A stretch of DNA of 36,612 nucleotides from Erysipelothrix sp. (GCA_012841625.1 DUUI01000007.1:1-36612); one strand, 5' to 3'; numbered from the stretch's first letter, positions 23,771 to 31,889 are shown. A program made the numbers and translations. The notes: a model not told the origin generated them from the letters alone.

Positions 23771-24406
23771 TTATACCTCCCATGGTTTCTTTAAATAAAT
23801 ATTAATGTCAAATCTGTTTTCAATTTCTAAGTCGATATCCTTCTTTATAACATTGTAGATAAGCGGGTAATCCATCGACTTTGCTAACTGATATCCTTTT
23901 AGGATATCTTCTTTTGTTGTGTCTGCCATTAGATGCGTCGTATTCACTACACCTGTGACTTTTTGTTTAGATGAGTGCTCTAATCGATGAATTAAATCTA
24001 AAACCTTTTCTTTGGTGTTGGATTCTCTTCGATTAGCATTAACACAGACCCAAAAGTCAAAGTCATTCTCTTCAAGTTGATCTTTCAAGTAGCCAAGGAT
24101 TCTAGCTCCTTCTTCATCGCCTCCTAGATCGAGTATTTTAAAACTTTCTTTATCATTGAACATTGAAAACACTTCCCCTGAGACAGCTGGCAAATCCATC
24201 TGTCCTTCAAATGAAGTGCTTATAACGTGGACATTGTTTTCTTTTAAAACACTCTGTGCTTCGACAGATCTAAAGTAGGGATTAATGATGTCTAAATCAG
24301 CTAGTTGAACTTTGTAACCTAAATAACTCAAATGAAGTGCTAAATTAATTGAGAATTCGGACTTACCTGAGCCATAGGTTCCAGATACCAGAATTGTTCT
24401 TTTCAT
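23771..24406 (-). CDS. P-loop NTPase associated with the VOR operon
   Basis: A 211-aa MinD/ParA/CobQ-like NTPase. The P-loop G9-T-Y-G12-S-G14-K15-S16 follows the first strand, then a D-L-D-I-I-N-P-Y-F-R switch segment and D-L-G-G-D. It has no membrane-targeting helix that I can see. Its place as first gene, abutting the VOR delta subunit, suggests a role in assembly of the oxidoreductase, for example in cluster or cofactor insertion; this is inference. The N-terminus begins exactly at the fold start, and the ATG lies six bases after a -10, so the mRNA is probably leaderless. Confidence 0.82.
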   Translation of the reverse strand: MKRTILVSGTYGSGKSEFSINLALHLSYLGYKVQLADLDIINPYFRSVEAQSVLKENNVHVISTSFEGQMDLPAVSGEVFSMFNDKESFKILDLGGDEEGARILGYLKDQLEENDFDFWVCVNANRRESNTKEKVLDLIHRLEHSSKQKVTGVVNTTHLMADTTKEDILKGYQLAKSMDYPLIYNVIKKDIDLEIENRFDINIYLKKPWEV

Positions 24407-24412
24407 AATTTA

Positions 24413-24421
24413 AATATACCA
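24413..24421 (-). promoter_or_regulatory. Extended -10 promoter giving a leaderless NTPase/VOR operon mRNA
   Basis: On the minus strand TGGTATATT (24413-24421) is an extended -10. Six bases separate TATATT from the ATG at 24406, so transcription should start at the start codon. No Shine-Dalgarno is present. Confidence 0.55.
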
Positions 24422-24448
24422 TAATATTTTTCGTAAAGATAGTAAAAA

Positions 24449-24462
24449 TGTAAGCGCTTTTA
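24449..24462 (+). promoter_or_regulatory. CcpA (cre) box at the leucine dehydrogenase promoter
   Basis: TGTAAGCGCTTTTA matches the cre consensus (TGWAANCGNTNWCA) at all but one position. It lies just upstream of the TATAAT, where bound CcpA would block polymerase, and is also about 45-55 bp from the divergent NTPase/VOR promoter. Confidence 0.75.
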
Positions 24463-24465
24463 GGT

Positions 24466-24471
24466 TATAAT
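24466..24471 (+). promoter_or_regulatory. -10 element of the leucine dehydrogenase gene
   Basis: TATAAT, 29 bp before the ATG, with AAAGGAAA as Shine-Dalgarno. No good -35 is seen at 16-18 bp upstream, where the cre box and an A-rich stretch lie. Confidence 0.65.
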
Positions 24472-24500
24472 AGAAAAGAGGAAACAGAAAGGAAAATCTA

Positions 24501-25574
24501 ATGAATATTTTTGAATTAATGAGTGAGCATGATTATGAACAAGTTATTTATTTCTCAGACAATGAAACCGGCTTAAAGGGGATTACTGTGATTCATAACA
24601 CAGTCCTTGGTCCTTCGTTAGGAGGAGCTCGTTTATGGAATTACGAAAGTGAAGAGGAAGCACTTCGTGATTGTCTAAGACTTGCCAGAGGGATGACTTA
24701 TAAATCAGCATGCGCAGGATTAAACTTAGGCGGAGGCAAAACGGTATTAATTGGTGATGCTAATACAGTTAAAAGCGAGGCATACTTTAGAGCCTTTGGT
24801 CGCTATATCAACGGAATGGGAGGCCGCTATATTACTGCTGAAGATGTGAATACATCAACTAAGGACATGAATTACATCCATATGGAAACAAATCATGTAG
24901 TAGGACTTGAGGGTAAATCAGGAAACCCTTCTCCTTTTACTGCTTTAGGAGCCTTCTATGGAATTAAGGCGACATTAAAACACAAATTTGATAATGATGA
25001 AATTAGTGATTACTCATACGCTATTCAAGGCGTCGGCCAAACTGGTTTCAATTTAGTTAAATTATTAGTTGAGCATAAGGCACAAAAGATTCTGTACACC
25101 GATATCAATCAGAAGAATATTGAACAAGTAAAGGAAGCTTACCCTGAACTTGAATTTGTTGAGCCTGAGAAATTCTTTGGATCTGATGTTGATGTCCTGG
25201 TACCTTGTGCATTGGGTGGTGTCTTAAATGATGAATCAATTCCTCAAATAACTGCTAAATGTATTGCGGGAACATCTAATAATGTCTTATTGGATGAAAA
25301 GAAGCATGCTCAAATGTTGAGAGATAAAGACATCTTAATTGCACCTGACTTTGTTATTAATGCTGGCGGAGTTATTAATGTATATCATGAAATACAAGGC
25401 TATCGAAAAGATGCTGTTATTTCAGAGGTTAAATTAATTTATGATCGCTTGCTTGAAATCTATCAGATTGCCGATGAACAAGATATCACAACATTACAAG
25501 CAGCCAAAGTATTTGCTAAGAATCGTATTAATTCAATCAAAAATGTAAAAGTGAAATACAACGAACCACGATAA
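24501..25574 (+). CDS. Leucine (branched-chain amino acid) dehydrogenase
   Basis: A 357-aa Glu/Leu/Phe/Val dehydrogenase that oxidatively deaminates leucine, valine or isoleucine to the 2-oxoacid with NAD+. The glycine-rich segment G-L-N-L-G-G-G-K80 and Lys68 (M-T-Y-K) are the catalytic lysines at canonical positions for leucine dehydrogenase. The Rossmann motif G-V-G-Q-T-G and Asp of Y-T-D-I-N fit NAD+. The P-C-A-L-G-G-V-L-N and A-P-D-F-V-I-N-A-G-G-V-I-N motifs are intact. Its product is the substrate of the divergent VOR operon. Probably under catabolite control through the cre box. Confidence 0.94.
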   Translation: MNIFELMSEHDYEQVIYFSDNETGLKGITVIHNTVLGPSLGGARLWNYESEEEALRDCLRLARGMTYKSACAGLNLGGGKTVLIGDANTVKSEAYFRAFGRYINGMGGRYITAEDVNTSTKDMNYIHMETNHVVGLEGKSGNPSPFTALGAFYGIKATLKHKFDNDEISDYSYAIQGVGQTGFNLVKLLVEHKAQKILYTDINQKNIEQVKEAYPELEFVEPEKFFGSDVDVLVPCALGGVLNDESIPQITAKCIAGTSNNVLLDEKKHAQMLRDKDILIAPDFVINAGGVINVYHEIQGYRKDAVISEVKLIYDRLLEIYQIADEQDITTLQAAKVFAKNRINSIKNVKVKYNEPR

Positions 25575-25580
25575 ATAAGA

Positions 25581-25618
25581 AAAAAATCGAAGATGACTAA
25601 GATCTTCGATTTTCTTTA
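25581..25618. terminator. Bidirectional terminator shared by convergent genes
   Basis: A perfect 12-bp stem (AAAATCGAAGAT / ATCTTCGATTTT, loop of 7) flanked by A-rich and T-rich tracts. It ends leucine dehydrogenase on the plus strand and the permease-prefix gene on the minus strand. The minus-strand gene's TAG stop (25597-25599) lies in the loop. Confidence 0.92.
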
Positions 25619-26694
25619 TAATCAATAATTGAGGCGATTAAGCCATATAAGACACTGGCGATAGGCCAGACAATCCATGAAATATGCCAATCATTGGTTA
25701 GAAAACTCCATAATAAATAAATTATAACAGCTAATGACCAATAGACTTGGGTTACTATTTGTGATAGATCTTTTTTCTTGCTCTTTAATGAGAAATCATC
25801 TTTTTGTAGCAACATAGGTGCTGCGTGATTAATTGCGTTATTGTAAATTAAGTTAAAGACACCTGCAGCAACCATGATGATTGTTAGACCAAGGGCTACC
25901 GTTGATCTTGTTGCTATGGCGAAATCAAAATAATAAATTATAAAACCGTAGACAACCAATAGTGGAACATAGACCATTAGTAGTTTTATGTTCTTAAACA
26001 ATATCAAGAATACTAGTAACAGAGCCATTGATAAATAAATGAATAGATTTGAGTCGATGACATCAGACATAATGAGAGGTATTGCGCTTAGAATAAATAG
26101 CACAACGCTTAATCCTAAACTACGCTGATAATTTGGTCTGTCCTGTTTTTCTAAATCTGTGATATATATTTTGGCTGAGTCTTCTAACTTAAATGGTTCT
26201 TCTCGGATATACTCAAATTCACTAACTCCTGTTGAAGCTGTGATAAATGTTAGAACTGCTAAACTGACAACTGTGATAATTGTGAATAAACCGATTCCTG
26301 AAGCAACATTTTCTGAAAGGGTTTCTGGTGAGTGTTCAGCAATTGCTATTGATACAAACAGTGACACTGTTGATAGAATAATAGCCAGAACGCCCCACGC
26401 AATCTTCGGGAAAAAGATTTGATACCTTTCGACGACAGTTTTTGATTCAGATAATGTGACTAAAGGAAGTCCTTCAACATTTTCAGAAATACCCAGTGAT
26501 TCTGAGACCTCGTTCAGATTTCCAAATTCAGTGATGACTTGTCCAACTGCTTCATTTTCTGATAAACCTTCTGCTTTTAATTCATGATATTTATCTTCCA
26601 TCATTGATAATAATTCTTCTTTTGCTTTTAATACTTTAGGGCTTGTGCCTAATCCGCTAAACATTGATTCTAAATAACTTCTAATTGATTCCAT
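25597..26694 (-). CDS. Permease-prefix domain membrane protein
   Basis: A 365-aa protein: an N-terminal helical permease-prefix-like domain (residues 1-75, with L-S-E-N-E-A-V-G-Q-V-I-T-E-F-G), then about eight membrane spans from residue 95 to the end. It overlaps the PadR gene stop by one base (TAATG), so the two are coupled. Such pairs are common in Bacillota, where the PadR protein regulates the membrane protein, often in response to membrane-active compounds. The exact activity is unknown. Confidence 0.75.
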   Translation of the reverse strand: MESIRSYLESMFSGLGTSPKVLKAKEELLSMMEDKYHELKAEGLSENEAVGQVITEFGNLNEVSESLGISENVEGLPLVTLSESKTVVERYQIFFPKIAWGVLAIILSTVSLFVSIAIAEHSPETLSENVASGIGLFTIITVVSLAVLTFITASTGVSEFEYIREEPFKLEDSAKIYITDLEKQDRPNYQRSLGLSVVLFILSAIPLIMSDVIDSNLFIYLSMALLLVFLILFKNIKLLMVYVPLLVVYGFIIYYFDFAIATRSTVALGLTIIMVAAGVFNLIYNNAINHAAPMLLQKDDFSLKSKKKDLSQIVTQVYWSLAVIIYLLWSFLTNDWHISWIVWPIASVLYGLIASIIDYKENRRS

Positions 26695-27026
26695 TATTTC
26701 CCCTCCGTGAGTATGAATTGTTCAACAACTTCTTTGGTAATTTCCCATTCAGATACTTTTTCTTGATACAAGTTTTTACCTGACTGGGTAATTTTGTAAT
26801 ACGTTCTTGCTTTTCCAGTCTCTTGTTTTGAACTGTAGGAAGATAGATAGCCATCAGCCTCAAGACGTTTCAGAGCAGAATACAAGGTCGTTTCTTTAAT
26901 AATATACATTTCGTTTGCCAATGATCTAATTTGCTTTGAGATCTCATATCCGTATGAATCTTCATCATATAAGACTGATAAAATCATGATGTCAATAACG
27001 CCTCGGATAATATCACTGCTAATCAT
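26694..27026 (-). CDS. PadR-family transcriptional regulator
   Basis: A 110-aa winged-helix repressor: R-G-V-I-D-I-M-I-L-S-V-L at the start, L-Y-S-A-L-K-R-L-E-A-D-G-Y-L (recognition helix) and the wing R-T-Y-Y-K-I-T-Q-S-G-K, followed by a C-terminal dimerisation helix. Shine-Dalgarno GGAGG. Tandem repeats and a perfect palindrome lie over its promoter, indicating autoregulation. It heads an operon with the downstream permease-prefix gene. Confidence 0.92.
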   Translation of the reverse strand: MISSDIIRGVIDIMILSVLYDEDSYGYEISKQIRSLANEMYIIKETTLYSALKRLEADGYLSSYSSKQETGKARTYYKITQSGKNLYQEKVSEWEITKEVVEQFILTEGK

Positions 27027-27036
27027 TTTCCACCTC

Positions 27037-27097
27037 CTATGCCTGACATACTATGTCTGACATAGTAAATGTAACATAGTATACTACGTCTGGTCAA
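27037..27097 (-). promoter_or_regulatory. PadR promoter with tandem operator repeats
   Basis: On the minus strand: TTGACC (27092-27097), 18-bp spacer, TACATT (27068-27073). On the plus strand CTATGCCTGACATA (27037-27050) and CTATGTCTGACATA (27051-27064) are direct tandem copies differing at one base, and a third degenerate copy CTACGTCTGGTCAA (27084-27097) covers the -35. The second copy also lies in the 17-bp palindrome ACTATGTCTGACATAGT (27050-27066). This is the likely PadR autorepression site. Confidence 0.75.
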
Positions 27098-27103
27098 GTA
27101 TAA

Positions 27104-27649
27104 CTATCTAAAAAGATTTAAAATTATACCTAAAGCTGCTCCGATCGGTATTAAAACCATTAAATCAATGTTCTTAAAGGCCTTTAAACCAAAGCCTACA
27201 ATAAATGCGATGGCTGCAACAAGACTAAAACTTCCCTCAGGAAAAATTGAGGATTGAAACATTGTTATAGCTGCAATCGCAATAAGGCCTATAATTCCTG
27301 GTCTAAGTCCCTTAAGTATTTTATTTATAAATGGTATCTCACGGTTACCAAAAATAAAGTATGAGAAAATCATCATGATAATAAATTGTGGGGTAATATT
27401 GCCTAAAGTTGCGACGATGGCACCAAGTAAGCCACCCACTTTTGTTCCAACAAAGGTTGCTGAGTTAATGGCGATGGGGCCTGGGGTCATTTGAGAAATG
27501 GATACAACATCTGTCATTTCTAAAATAGTTAGCCACCCTTCTTGTTCAACGACATATCTTTGAATCAATGGTAAAACAGCATAGCCACCACCAAAAGCAA
27601 ACAATCCAATTTGGGTGAAGATTAAATACAGTTTAATTAAAACAGACAT
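27104..27649 (-). CDS. Chromate transporter, CHR half-size subunit (second gene)
   Basis: A 181-aa half-length member of the chromate ion transporter family, with F-A-F-G-G-G-Y-A-V-L-P, Q-M-T-P-G-P-I-A-I-N-S-A and T-L-G-N-I-T-P-Q. Full-length CHR proteins contain two such halves; here they are separate genes that overlap by one base, expected to form a heterodimer that exports chromate or another oxyanion. The actual substrate is not certain. Confidence 0.88.
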   Translation of the reverse strand: MSVLIKLYLIFTQIGLFAFGGGYAVLPLIQRYVVEQEGWLTILEMTDVVSISQMTPGPIAINSATFVGTKVGGLLGAIVATLGNITPQFIIMMIFSYFIFGNREIPFINKILKGLRPGIIGLIAIAAITMFQSSIFPEGSFSLVAAIAFIVGFGLKAFKNIDLMVLIPIGAALGIILNLFR

Positions 27650-28212
27650 TATTTAACCTCCTTCTCATCGAATAGTGTAAACACAACTAATCCAATTAGT
27701 GCTAATGTAATGATGATAAGAACTGTGTGTATTTGAAAGAAATATGAGCTTGTAAATGCACCTATCATTAATAATGATGAAAATATCTTATGATCTTTGA
27801 GTGCTTGTTTTGCCATTTGAAATACAGTAATAAATAAAACAGCACTAATGACTCCAGCCATTCCTTCTAAGGCAGATTTAACCCAGAAGTTTGTTTTGAA
27901 GGCATCATAAAAAAAGAAAACGATTGTAATGATGACCAAGGGTGGAAGGACTGAGGCCACTAGAGAAGTGATGGCTCCCTTAAAGCCTTTGACCCGATAC
28001 CCTGTTAATAATGAGGTTGAGATGGCCATAGCTCCTGGTCCTGATTGAGCGAGTGTTACAATATTTAACATCTCTTCTTCATCTATTAATTTCTTTTTGT
28101 GTATAAACTCATCCCTAATAACGGGCACTATGGTATAGCCACCGCCAAAGGTAATTGCATTTATTTTTAAAAAAGTAAAGAATAGATCTGAATATGAAAT
28201 TTCTTTTTTCAT
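27649..28212 (-). CDS. Chromate transporter, CHR half-size subunit (first gene)
   Basis: A 187-aa half-length CHR protein: I-T-F-G-G-G-Y-T-I-V-P, A-Q-S-G-P-G-A-M-A-I-S-T-S and six or so spans. Partner of the following half-size gene. Shine-Dalgarno AAAGGAAAATAAA before the ATG. Upstream is the DUF454 gene, 30 bp away, possibly in the same operon. Confidence 0.88.
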   Translation of the reverse strand: MKKEISYSDLFFTFLKINAITFGGGYTIVPVIRDEFIHKKKLIDEEEMLNIVTLAQSGPGAMAISTSLLTGYRVKGFKGAITSLVASVLPPLVIITIVFFFYDAFKTNFWVKSALEGMAGVISAVLFITVFQMAKQALKDHKIFSSLLMIGAFTSSYFFQIHTVLIIITLALIGLVVFTLFDEKEVK

Positions 28213-28242
28213 TTTATTTTCCTTTCATTATTCATTATGAAC

Positions 28243-28623
28243 TTACTGTTCAAGGTTATCTTTTGTTTTAACGCGAAAAGTAAAATAAAGAAGATGAAAT
28301 AGCCAAATAATGAAGAGCAACCATAGAACCCATTGAATATTCTTAGAGAAGAAAGCACCAATTGATAATGTCATCGTAATCACTATCATAATTTTAATTT
28401 TGGAGCCTTTGGTTAAACCTTCACCGTTTAAATAACTCTCTAGAGATTGTTTGTATAACGTTGTGCTCATAAACCAATTAACCATTTTATCTGAACTTTT
28501 TGAGTAAAGAATAAATGTTAATAATAAAAAAGGAAAGGATGGAAAAAGTGGTATGACAAAAGCGATGACTCCTATTGTTAAACTGATGGTTCCTAAAATT
28601 AAGTAGCTCATTTTTTTAAACAT
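28243..28623 (-). CDS. DUF454 (YbaN-like) membrane protein
   Basis: A 126-aa inner-membrane protein of the DUF454/YbaN family. It shows the typical N-terminal L-I-L-G-T-I-S-L-T-I-G-V-I-A, I-P-L-F-P-S-F-P-F-L-L and a second hydrophobic pair at the C-terminus. Function is unknown in the family. It has no Shine-Dalgarno but a -10 six bases before the ATG, predicting a leaderless mRNA. Confidence 0.85.
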   Translation of the reverse strand: MFKKMSYLILGTISLTIGVIAFVIPLFPSFPFLLLTFILYSKSSDKMVNWFMSTTLYKQSLESYLNGEGLTKGSKIKIMIVITMTLSIGAFFSKNIQWVLWLLFIIWLFHLLYFTFRVKTKDNLEQ

Positions 28624-28629
28624 GCTTAT

Positions 28630-28638
28630 AATATATCA
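28630..28638 (-). promoter_or_regulatory. Extended -10 promoter giving a leaderless DUF454 mRNA
   Basis: On the minus strand TGATATATT (28630-28638), then six bases, then the ATG at 28623. No Shine-Dalgarno. Confidence 0.6.
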
Positions 28639-28645
28639 TAAATTG

Positions 28646-28672
28646 AAAAGTGCTAGATTAACCAGCACTTTT
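28646..28672. terminator. Bidirectional-type terminator after the ABC-F gene
   Basis: AAAAGTGCT and AGCACTTTT form a perfect 9-bp stem with a 9-nt loop. It lies just after the ABC-F gene stop and before the DUF454 promoter on the minus strand. Confidence 0.88.
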
Positions 28673-28676
28673 ATAT

Positions 28677-30560
28677 CTAAGCCATTATCTCTTCAAGCTC
28701 TTCTAATTCTTCAGAGGTTTTGGTCCATTCTTCAACCAAATGAGCTATTTGATTATGTGTGTCATCGATTTGTTTGTTTAATTCATCCATTTTCTCAAAA
28801 TCATGATAATAGTCAGGTTCATATCTCAATTCACGAAGGTCTTCAAGGTCTTCTTCTGCTTGCGTTATATCTTCTAAAAGCTTCTCTGCTTGTTTGGATA
28901 ATTTTCTTCTAATTTGAGACATCTCAAAATCAGATAGTTCATTATCACTTTTTGGTTTCGCTTTCTTAAAGAGAGACCTTTGTTTTTCTTCTAATACTTT
29001 AAGCACATCAAGTTCTTCAACTTGAACTTTCTTATCTTCAATTTTCATGATAGAGTTTGACAGCTTTTGAATAAAATACCGGTCATGGCTGACAAACATA
29101 ATTGTTCCATCATAATTAAGAAGTGATGCCTCAAGCGCTTCTTTGCTTTCGATGTCTAGATGATTGGTGGGTTCATCTAAAATTAGGAAGTTTGCGCGTT
29201 TAAGCATAAGTTTACACAAGGCAAGTCTTACCTTTTCACCCCCGCTTAAGACAGCGACTGATTTAAAGACATCATCGCCTTTGAATAAAAAAGTTCCTAG
29301 GACTGTTCTAATTTCTGTTTTATTTAAGGATGGATACTCATCCCACAATTCCTCAAGCACTGTTTTGGTTTCGTCAAATTGATCTAAGTTTTGTTCAAAG
29401 TAGCCTATCTCAATTTGGTGCCCCAGCAACATCTCGCCACTTAGAAACGGCACCAACCCAACGATTGATTTAAGTAAGGTAGATTTGCCTGTTCCATTAT
29501 CACCAATTATGGCCATTCTCATTTGACGTCTTAATTTGAGCGATATTTCGAATAAAACATCATCATAACCAACTTCACATTTCTCAAGTTGTAGGACTTG
29601 TTTACCACCTCTTACTTTGCTGGTGAAGTTAGCCTTAAAAGCAGCTTGTGTTTCGCTTGGCTTTTCGATTTTATCCATTCGATCTAAATACTTCTGTTTG
29701 CTTTTGGCGAAGGATGCTTTGGATGCTTTATATCTAAACTTTTCAATTTGAGCTTCTAGTCGATCAATCTCTTTTTGTTGGTATTGATACAGTTGTTCTT
29801 GTTTTGCTTCAAATTCTTTCTTTTGATTAATATAGGATGAGTAATTACCTTTGAATCGAGTTGCTTGTTTATTGTTAATCTCAACAACAGTGTCACATAC
29901 TCTATCTAAAAATAATCGGTCGTGAGATGTTAATACAATCGCTGAATCCATTTGTTTTAGATAATTCTCAAGCCACTCTATCGTGCTGATATCTAAATGG
30001 TTAGTAGGTTCGTCTAAAAGTAGAACATCAGGCTTACTTAAAAACATTTTTATAAAACCAAGACGAGTCTTCTGGCCACCTGAGAAGGTATTTATTGTTT
30101 TAAATAAATCATCTTCCTCAAAACCAAATGAATAAAGCAAGCTTTTTTTCTCGGCTTCTACAGTATACCCATCCAGCATTTCGAACTGCTGTTGAAGATT
30201 TGCTAGTTTTGTCAATAATGCTTCAGTTGATTGAGTCTTTAGTTCTTGTGTAACTTCTTTTATTTGATTCTCGACATTTCTTACTTTTTTAAATACTTTT
30301 TCAAGTTCTTGGTTCAATGTAATTGATTCATCTTCAAAAGCCATTTGTTGTAAGTATCCAATGGTTAGGTTTTGTTTCTTATGATACTGACCACCATCGA
30401 TTGATACCTGGTTGGCAATAATATTCATCAAAGTTGTTTTACCCGAGCCATTTCTTCCAACTAATGCTATTTTTTCTTTACCCTTAATTTCAAATTGGAG
30501 ATTATCAAAAATATCTTGCACACCAAATGATTTTCTAATGGATGATAACTGTAAAATCAT
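28677..30560 (-). CDS. ABC-F family ATPase (YdiF-like)
   Basis: A 627-aa soluble protein with two ABC domains and no membrane segment. Walker A sites are G-R-N-G-S-G-K-T-T (residues 35-43) and G-D-N-G-T-G-K-S-T; the signatures are F-S-G-G-Q-K-T-R and L-S-G-G-E-K-V-R, and both Walker B segments read L-D-E-P-T-N-H-L-D-I. A charged linker joins the domains and the last about 90 residues are a coiled-coil. It acts on the ribosome E site or on RNA/translation stress; length and tail fit the YdiF subgroup. It overlaps the preceding gene by 4 bp (ATGA). Confidence 0.92.
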   Translation of the reverse strand: MILQLSSIRKSFGVQDIFDNLQFEIKGKEKIALVGRNGSGKTTLMNIIANQVSIDGGQYHKKQNLTIGYLQQMAFEDESITLNQELEKVFKKVRNVENQIKEVTQELKTQSTEALLTKLANLQQQFEMLDGYTVEAEKKSLLYSFGFEEDDLFKTINTFSGGQKTRLGFIKMFLSKPDVLLLDEPTNHLDISTIEWLENYLKQMDSAIVLTSHDRLFLDRVCDTVVEINNKQATRFKGNYSSYINQKKEFEAKQEQLYQYQQKEIDRLEAQIEKFRYKASKASFAKSKQKYLDRMDKIEKPSETQAAFKANFTSKVRGGKQVLQLEKCEVGYDDVLFEISLKLRRQMRMAIIGDNGTGKSTLLKSIVGLVPFLSGEMLLGHQIEIGYFEQNLDQFDETKTVLEELWDEYPSLNKTEIRTVLGTFLFKGDDVFKSVAVLSGGEKVRLALCKLMLKRANFLILDEPTNHLDIESKEALEASLLNYDGTIMFVSHDRYFIQKLSNSIMKIEDKKVQVEELDVLKVLEEKQRSLFKKAKPKSDNELSDFEMSQIRRKLSKQAEKLLEDITQAEEDLEDLRELRYEPDYYHDFEKMDELNKQIDDTHNQIAHLVEEWTKTSEELEELEEIMA

Positions 30561-31876
30561 GGCTCAATCCCTATAAAGGCTAATATGCCATTAGCTGTGG
30601 CTTCTACCATCTGATCGTAGTTTTGTCTGTAAGTTTCTAAGAAATCCCAATTGCTTCCCATTAAAACATTTAATGAAACGGTATGGACTCCATATCTGTT
30701 GCCGATCGCAAAACCGTTGAGTCTTTGCGATAAATTTGAAAACTCTCCTGCAGAAAGTGCATAGCCGCCTGATTCACGGATTAAATTACTTGAGTCGAGG
30801 CCTTCCATTAGTTGGTTATAGAACACTCCGTGTTGATTTCCAATGCCTTCAAAGATTGGTAAATCAAAGGCATCAAATTGTCGAATGAGTTGTTCTTGGA
30901 AATTTAATGAAACACTTTGACTGCCATAAGCTGAAGTTCCGCTTAAATTTCTATCTTCTACTGATTCATAATACAATTCAACCATTAATTTTGCTTTTGA
31001 ATCCATCGCCGCAAAGACTCTGCCTGTATCGCCATAGGTGTTAACAACTAGATCTTTATCAGGTCTGGTTAATTTAACGACTAGGCCTTTGGCTTCAAGT
31101 TTTTGTTTAACATCTGTGGCGAATTTATATGTTTCATCTGAGCCTATAAAACCGTCTACTTCTAATCCCTTGTCAACTGGTCCGAAATCTTGAGAGTTGT
31201 AGGCTGGATCTAAAACAACATCGACAATCTCTGGATTTTTGGTAGTTTCTTTTACTTCTAGAAATAGTTCATAATCCCTTAAAAGCGGTCCTTGAGTATA
31301 GATGTCTGTGAATAGTCTATTATTGGCGATAAAGTGTACATCATGCCTTTTGCTGTCACGTGTAATGGTTGTAAAATGTTCATCTATGTTTGTAGGATAA
31401 ACAAGTCGAAAGGCATTGAGGTTTTCTTGAATGATTACTTCATAAAAACCTACTGGCAAATCAGCTAAAGGAACATTAGTGTCTAGATTTTCATTCATCA
31501 AAAAAGAATGGATGGTGTCTGTGCACAAATCTCTAAATTGAATCGTTTTTCCAACAAATTCATCTTGAGTCCCTTGTTGGTACTTATTCTTGAAGACCGA
31601 AAAACTTTCTCCATAAAATAAATAATCTTGAAATGTCACTGTCTGTAAGACATCGCGACTTTGTATTTTCTCTTGTTGTTCTTGAGGAGTAAAGTCACAA
31701 ATTGAATAAGACCTGTAAATTGCTTCTTGGGTTGGATCATGTTTGAAGAATAATTGGTAAATAACTACAACCAAAAGAGCGATTATCGATAAAAAAACAA
31801 CAAGAAGAATTAACCTCTGCTTGTGTTTTTTGTTTTCTTTTTCTGGTGGTAAATATTGGGGTGAAATGGAAACCAT
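30557..31876 (-). CDS. Membrane-anchored protein with degenerate amidase_3 domain
   Basis: A 439-aa protein with an N-terminal basic stretch, one membrane span (about residues 22-43) and a large extracytoplasmic part. From about 215 on it resembles N-acetylmuramoyl-L-alanine amidase (Amidase_3): V-V-L-D-P-A-Y, then L-E-A-K-G-L-V-V-K-L-T-R-P-D-K-D. The zinc His of DPGH is Tyr226, the second His (S-I-H-A-N-A) is replaced in V-E-L-Y-Y-E-S near 299-305, and the catalytic Glu region reads S-L-N-V-L-M. Only the middle Glu (E248) seems kept. A catalytically dead relative is likely. Shine-Dalgarno AAAGGAG. Confidence 0.65.
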   Translation of the reverse strand: MVSISPQYLPPEKENKKHKQRLILLVVFLSIIALLVVVIYQLFFKHDPTQEAIYRSYSICDFTPQEQQEKIQSRDVLQTVTFQDYLFYGESFSVFKNKYQQGTQDEFVGKTIQFRDLCTDTIHSFLMNENLDTNVPLADLPVGFYEVIIQENLNAFRLVYPTNIDEHFTTITRDSKRHDVHFIANNRLFTDIYTQGPLLRDYELFLEVKETTKNPEIVDVVLDPAYNSQDFGPVDKGLEVDGFIGSDETYKFATDVKQKLEAKGLVVKLTRPDKDLVVNTYGDTGRVFAAMDSKAKLMVELYYESVEDRNLSGTSAYGSQSVSLNFQEQLIRQFDAFDLPIFEGIGNQHGVFYNQLMEGLDSSNLIRESGGYALSAGEFSNLSQRLNGFAIGNRYGVHTVSLNVLMGSNWDFLETYRQNYDQMVEATANGILAFIGIEP

Positions 31877-31889
31877 CTCAACAACTCCT

